From NCBI GenBank assembly GCA_963575745.1, contig CAUYUJ010015300.1, positions 236,520 to 300,519 on the forward strand: 64,000 nt of DNA, given 5' to 3'. Source of the stretch: Prorocentrum cordatum (lineage: Eukaryota > Sar > Dinophyceae > Prorocentrales > Prorocentraceae). Below are positions 60,851 through 64,000 of this stretch, one piece after another. A model generated the notes under the pieces. It did no database searches. It was not told where the DNA came from and saw nothing but the letters and a program-made list of their open reading frames with translations. A program made the translations under genes and the position numbers. The stretch's first letter is position 1. Each line of letters opens with the position of its first letter.

Positions 60851-63800
60851 TCCAATTCATGTCGCGTCTGGCGCCCGAATGGGGCGTCGTAAATGCATTG
60901 ATCGAACCGCGGCCGTCGACCCTCACGCAATGGGGCCGGCAGCACCGCATACGGCAAAAATCCGGTTTCTCCAGTCGTTCCAGGGAACTCCATCAACGAA
61001 AAATTTATGATGTTCCAACCAACTTCAGCCCTCATCACGGAAAAAATTCGAGCACCCCCAGAAAATACCGAAACTCGATGGTTTTCACGTGTCTGGCCCT
61101 GGGAGACACTCGTCCGACACTGTTTGGACACTGTTTCGACACTTTTCCGGTATTTCTGGGATGTGGTCCTCACGTACGACGGGAGCAACATAACGAATAA
61201 TGTGTCCGTCAACTTCTCTCCCGCTCCTCATCCTTCTGGACGACATGGCCGCGACGACATGGACGATGCGTCCTCTCCCGTTCTCTTCTCTCCGCGACGA
61301 CATGGACGACGCCGGCCGAGAGGAGCCCGTCGCTGGCCTCCGCCGCAGTCGGAGATCCTGACGACAACGATGCTCTCGTCGCCTGCCGCGGGGGGCGCGG
61401 GGTGCGCGGAGAGCGAGAGGGGAGTGGGCACGAGGAGAGGCGACACCAACACCCACAGGGCGAGGAACGCGCGGAGGCAAGGGGGGTCCACCTGGTGGTG
61501 TGGTCCCCCCCCTCTCGCTCGAGACATCCCCAGTCTCTCGCTCGGGGAGGCATCGTGGACCTCCTCGCTGGAGGTGGGCCCCCTGGTGGTGTTGGTATCG
61601 CTTCTCCTCCCTCCGAGGGGAGGGCGCATGAGCACTTCTGAACAGGATCTGGTCTCAGCGCCGGCCTCGCAAAGCTCCAGTCTGGGGCAGTGGCGCGAAA
61701 GGAGCACCGCGCCCTCCTCTCCAGCTCGGACTGCGTTTGGTGATATAACACTTGTTCCACTGGAAGGGTGAGGCGTGCGATTCGGCGCGCCTGCGGGTCT
61801 ACATGTCTGCAAGGCTTTCCGTAGGGCGATACAACCCTGCATGCATGCACATTCGTAGTCGACATGTTCTCGCGGCCTGTGGCAAGACCATGGCAGCATC
61901 CAAGGTGCGGCAAGGCCCCAATCGATCGGGACGTGAAACGATCGCGACCGCGACAAACCCCGAGACAATAACCATAACATGGCCATCATTACCGTCATCA
62001 ACAACACCATCACCGTCATCGCCATCGTCATCGTCGTTCAAACCGCCATGGTCATCACGCTCATGATGGTCATGATCATGGTAGTCACCGTCATCCGCAT
62101 CATCAATACCGTCATCGTCGCTGCCAGCCTCCTCGCTCTCCCCTCCTGCTCCTCGCTCGCCAACCGCATCCCTCTCGCCGTTTTGGTCCTACGCCTCGGC
62201 GTTGCCCACCCCCGCGTCCATATCCTCGTGCTCCTGCTCCCGTCCACTCCCGCATACCCCCACCCTTCCCCGCCTCGCCTCCCTGCCTCCCGCTCGTACT
62301 CTCCCCTCTCATCCCCTGGCATCCATCCCTCCCGCTGCCTCATCCCCTGGCGTCCTTCCCGTTCCTCCAGCCCCTTCGAATCCATAGCCCTCCATTCATC
62401 TCCTCGTGACCTCCCTTCCCACTCCTCGCTACTGCATCTCGTCCTCCACTCGCCTCCCGCCCTCCCCTGATTTCCGCTCTCTCCTTCTCCCCTCACTCCT
62501 CCCTTTCACTCGCCTCCTCCCTTGCACTGGCACGTTCCTCTTCTCCAGCCTCTTCAGACTCTCTCCCTGGCGCATCCCCTCCTCTGTCCCTTTCCCTATG
62601 CCACCCTCTTCCATCCCAGTTTGGTGGGTCCCTTGGGGTATCTTGATAATGAGCGCACATGTAGTGGCCTGAATCGATGTCCGAAACGACTGGATGACAT
62701 AGTGCTTCTTTGTTGAACGAGCGCAGCCCGCGGTGTGAGCGTTTATAGTCTTCAGCCCAACCCGAACCAATGCCTGCGGAAATAATAAGGACAACTAGCA
62801 CACAAGTATGATGGAAACCGCGGGAGTCACTCGAAATGACACCATGACGACACGCCCCGCGCTGAAAGGACATACCTGCTCCGTGTCCGTCCAGTGGACG
62901 TCCCAGCCCAGCACCGTCTCTCAATAATTACGTCATCAGTGCCCCAGACGCCATCGACGGCAACTGCTCTATACAGCTGCGGGCAGCCGACTGTCAGAAT
63001 TGCAATTCGGCGCGTACTACCAATAACACTTGCATTGGAAAACGGAATACCAATCGCAAGTCGGATTAATGAATACTTGTCGTCTAATGGTCGAGACCGT
63101 AAGCAATTCAGCGGGCACGACCCCTTTTCTAGCTCATGTGCAACAGAAGAACCTCAATCGGGCCACGCCTTTGGGAATACATCCAGGAACACCCGACTGA
63201 CGTTGCGGGAATAGCAAATCTCCTCGGCCATTCATTGTTCGAGCTTTTCTCCGTCGTGTGCTGTGGCGCTGCTGTCTCCAACCTCCGATCTGTTGTACTT
63301 CGTATTGGGGGGGGGCGAAAACAAGATCCTCCTCGGCCTACTCACGGGCTGATTCAACTGCTGTGCTTGGTCTAGTAGAGCCCGAGCAAATGCAAGGCAA
63401 CCGAGAGGAACTACTGTCAACCCGGACGCGGGCGCACCACAACTGACACCATGCCCGCGCTGACGGGCCTGTGTCCCACCACCACCATGAAGTTGGAGGG
63501 GAAGGGGGCCCTCCTCCTCCTCCTTCTCCTCCTTCTGATCCTCCACCTCCTACCCCCCCTGCAACTCCCCCCCCACGCGCCGCCCCCGAATCAAGGAGGC
63601 AACCGTCGAATGCTGGCGAAGCTGGCTCTCAGCCCTCCCGGTACGTGGGCTACAATCCCGCGCCAACCTGTCGAGCCCCGGAGCGCCCCGGGGCACCGCT
63701 CCCAAAAAGCCACCGGCCCTCTGGGCGCAGGCGGTTCTGAGCATCGCTTAACCGATCCCCATCCCCAGCGGCGTGGCCGATTTGCCCCCCCTAGATGGGG

Positions 63801-64000
63801 ACATAGGTCGTTCTCTTCGGGTTTCGCAGGGTGTATCCCCAACTGGGGTGGTATCTTGGTGGGGGTCTCGAAGGGGGACGGGGATGGGGATGGGGATCGG
63901 TTAAACGATACCGAGGTTCAGGGCGTGTGGTCTTCCACTTTCCTTTCTTCCCTTTCGGAGAGGAGTCAGCAGTGCTCCTTGATGGTGCGCACCGCGCCCC
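60850..64000. other. Unassigned right end of window
   Basis: 61200-61760 is GC-rich with frames on both strands and no motif. 61960-62120 is a CATCATCGTCATC microsatellite-like stretch and 62130-62600 is C/T-rich. 62880-63230 is less biased and carries a plus-strand frame of 106 codons without family resemblance. 63743-63770 and 63882-63909 are inverted (CGCTTAACCGATCCCCATCC), giving a foldback of about 167 bp. Confidence 0.4.
63743..63909. repeat. Foldback element near right edge
   Basis: TTAACCGATCCCCATCCCC (63748-63766) pairs perfectly with 63886-63904, and pairing extends a few bases further with mismatches. The loop is about 115 bp. Confidence 0.8.

Noticed and set aside
62894-63375. 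Two short plus-strand frames near the right end
   Set aside because: No motif, no neighbouring support, and lengths expected by chance in sequence of this composition.
1-64000. CRISPR array, bacterial operon or integron structure
   Set aside because: Repeat arrays here are contiguous minisatellites or dispersed foldbacks without uniform unique spacers, and no associated genes exist.

Overview
The window looks like nuclear DNA of a photosynthetic core dinoflagellate; the genus cannot be fixed from sequence alone. The evidence: (i) relict dinoflagellate spliced-leader (SL) sequences at about 52.4 kb and 45.5 kb; (ii) fragments of a chlorophyll a-c light-harvesting protein (motif ELANGRLAMMA) and of dinoflagellate-type pentatricopeptide (PPR) repeats; (iii) putative short introns with GA or GC donors and AG|G acceptors; (iv) a decayed giant Rep/PIF1-helicase reading frame of a type I remember as common in dinoflagellate genomes; (v) GC-rich DNA dense in simple repeats, foldback elements and retroelements. 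There is no sign of bacterial operons, CRISPR, rRNA or tRNA genes. One 100-bp run of N (26474-26573) is an assembly gap.

Layout. 1-1191 is the 5' end of a Ty1/copia-like element (minus strand) cut by the window edge; the same sequence recurs at 42887-44077. About 1.2-5.9 kb is GC-rich minisatellite DNA without a recognisable gene. About 5.9-13.06 kb is a plus-strand fossil of a Helitron-type Rep/PIF1 helicase, broken by many frameshifts and stops and by a 20-bp satellite. 13.1-16.8 kb holds a duplicated satellite block, a PPR fossil and a 72-bp minisatellite. 17.9-26.4 kb is the most gene-like part: plus-strand coding segments (18.4-20.5, 21.10-21.23, 21.84-23.95 and 25.85-26.42 kb) repeatedly interrupted by foldback elements whose removal restores the reading frame.

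26.8-44.1 kb is all minus strand. The copia-like Gag-Pol (43.8 to 35.1 kb; one frameshift and one in-frame stop) ends in a 125-bp poly(A) tract. It is followed by a 666-codon orphan frame (34.8-32.8 kb) and a roughly 1,860-codon frame (32.5-26.86 kb, two frameshifts) that carries a Tpt1/KptA-like RNA 2'-phosphotransferase domain. The copia element interrupts a light-harvesting-protein retrocopy (44.08-45.55 kb).

45.6-64 kb is dominated by tandem repeats (about 147-, 90- and 44-bp units, and a degenerate GGCCCCAAGA decamer) and inverted-repeat elements. The exception is a well-preserved retrogene at 50.17-52.44 kb. It has a direct target-site repeat on each side, a short poly(A) remnant, an intronless 402-codon multi-pass membrane protein and an SL relic exactly at its 5' end.

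Most 'genes' here are products or victims of transposition: reverse-transcribed host mRNAs, a copia-like element, a rolling-circle-type fossil, and short foldback elements that behave like introns.
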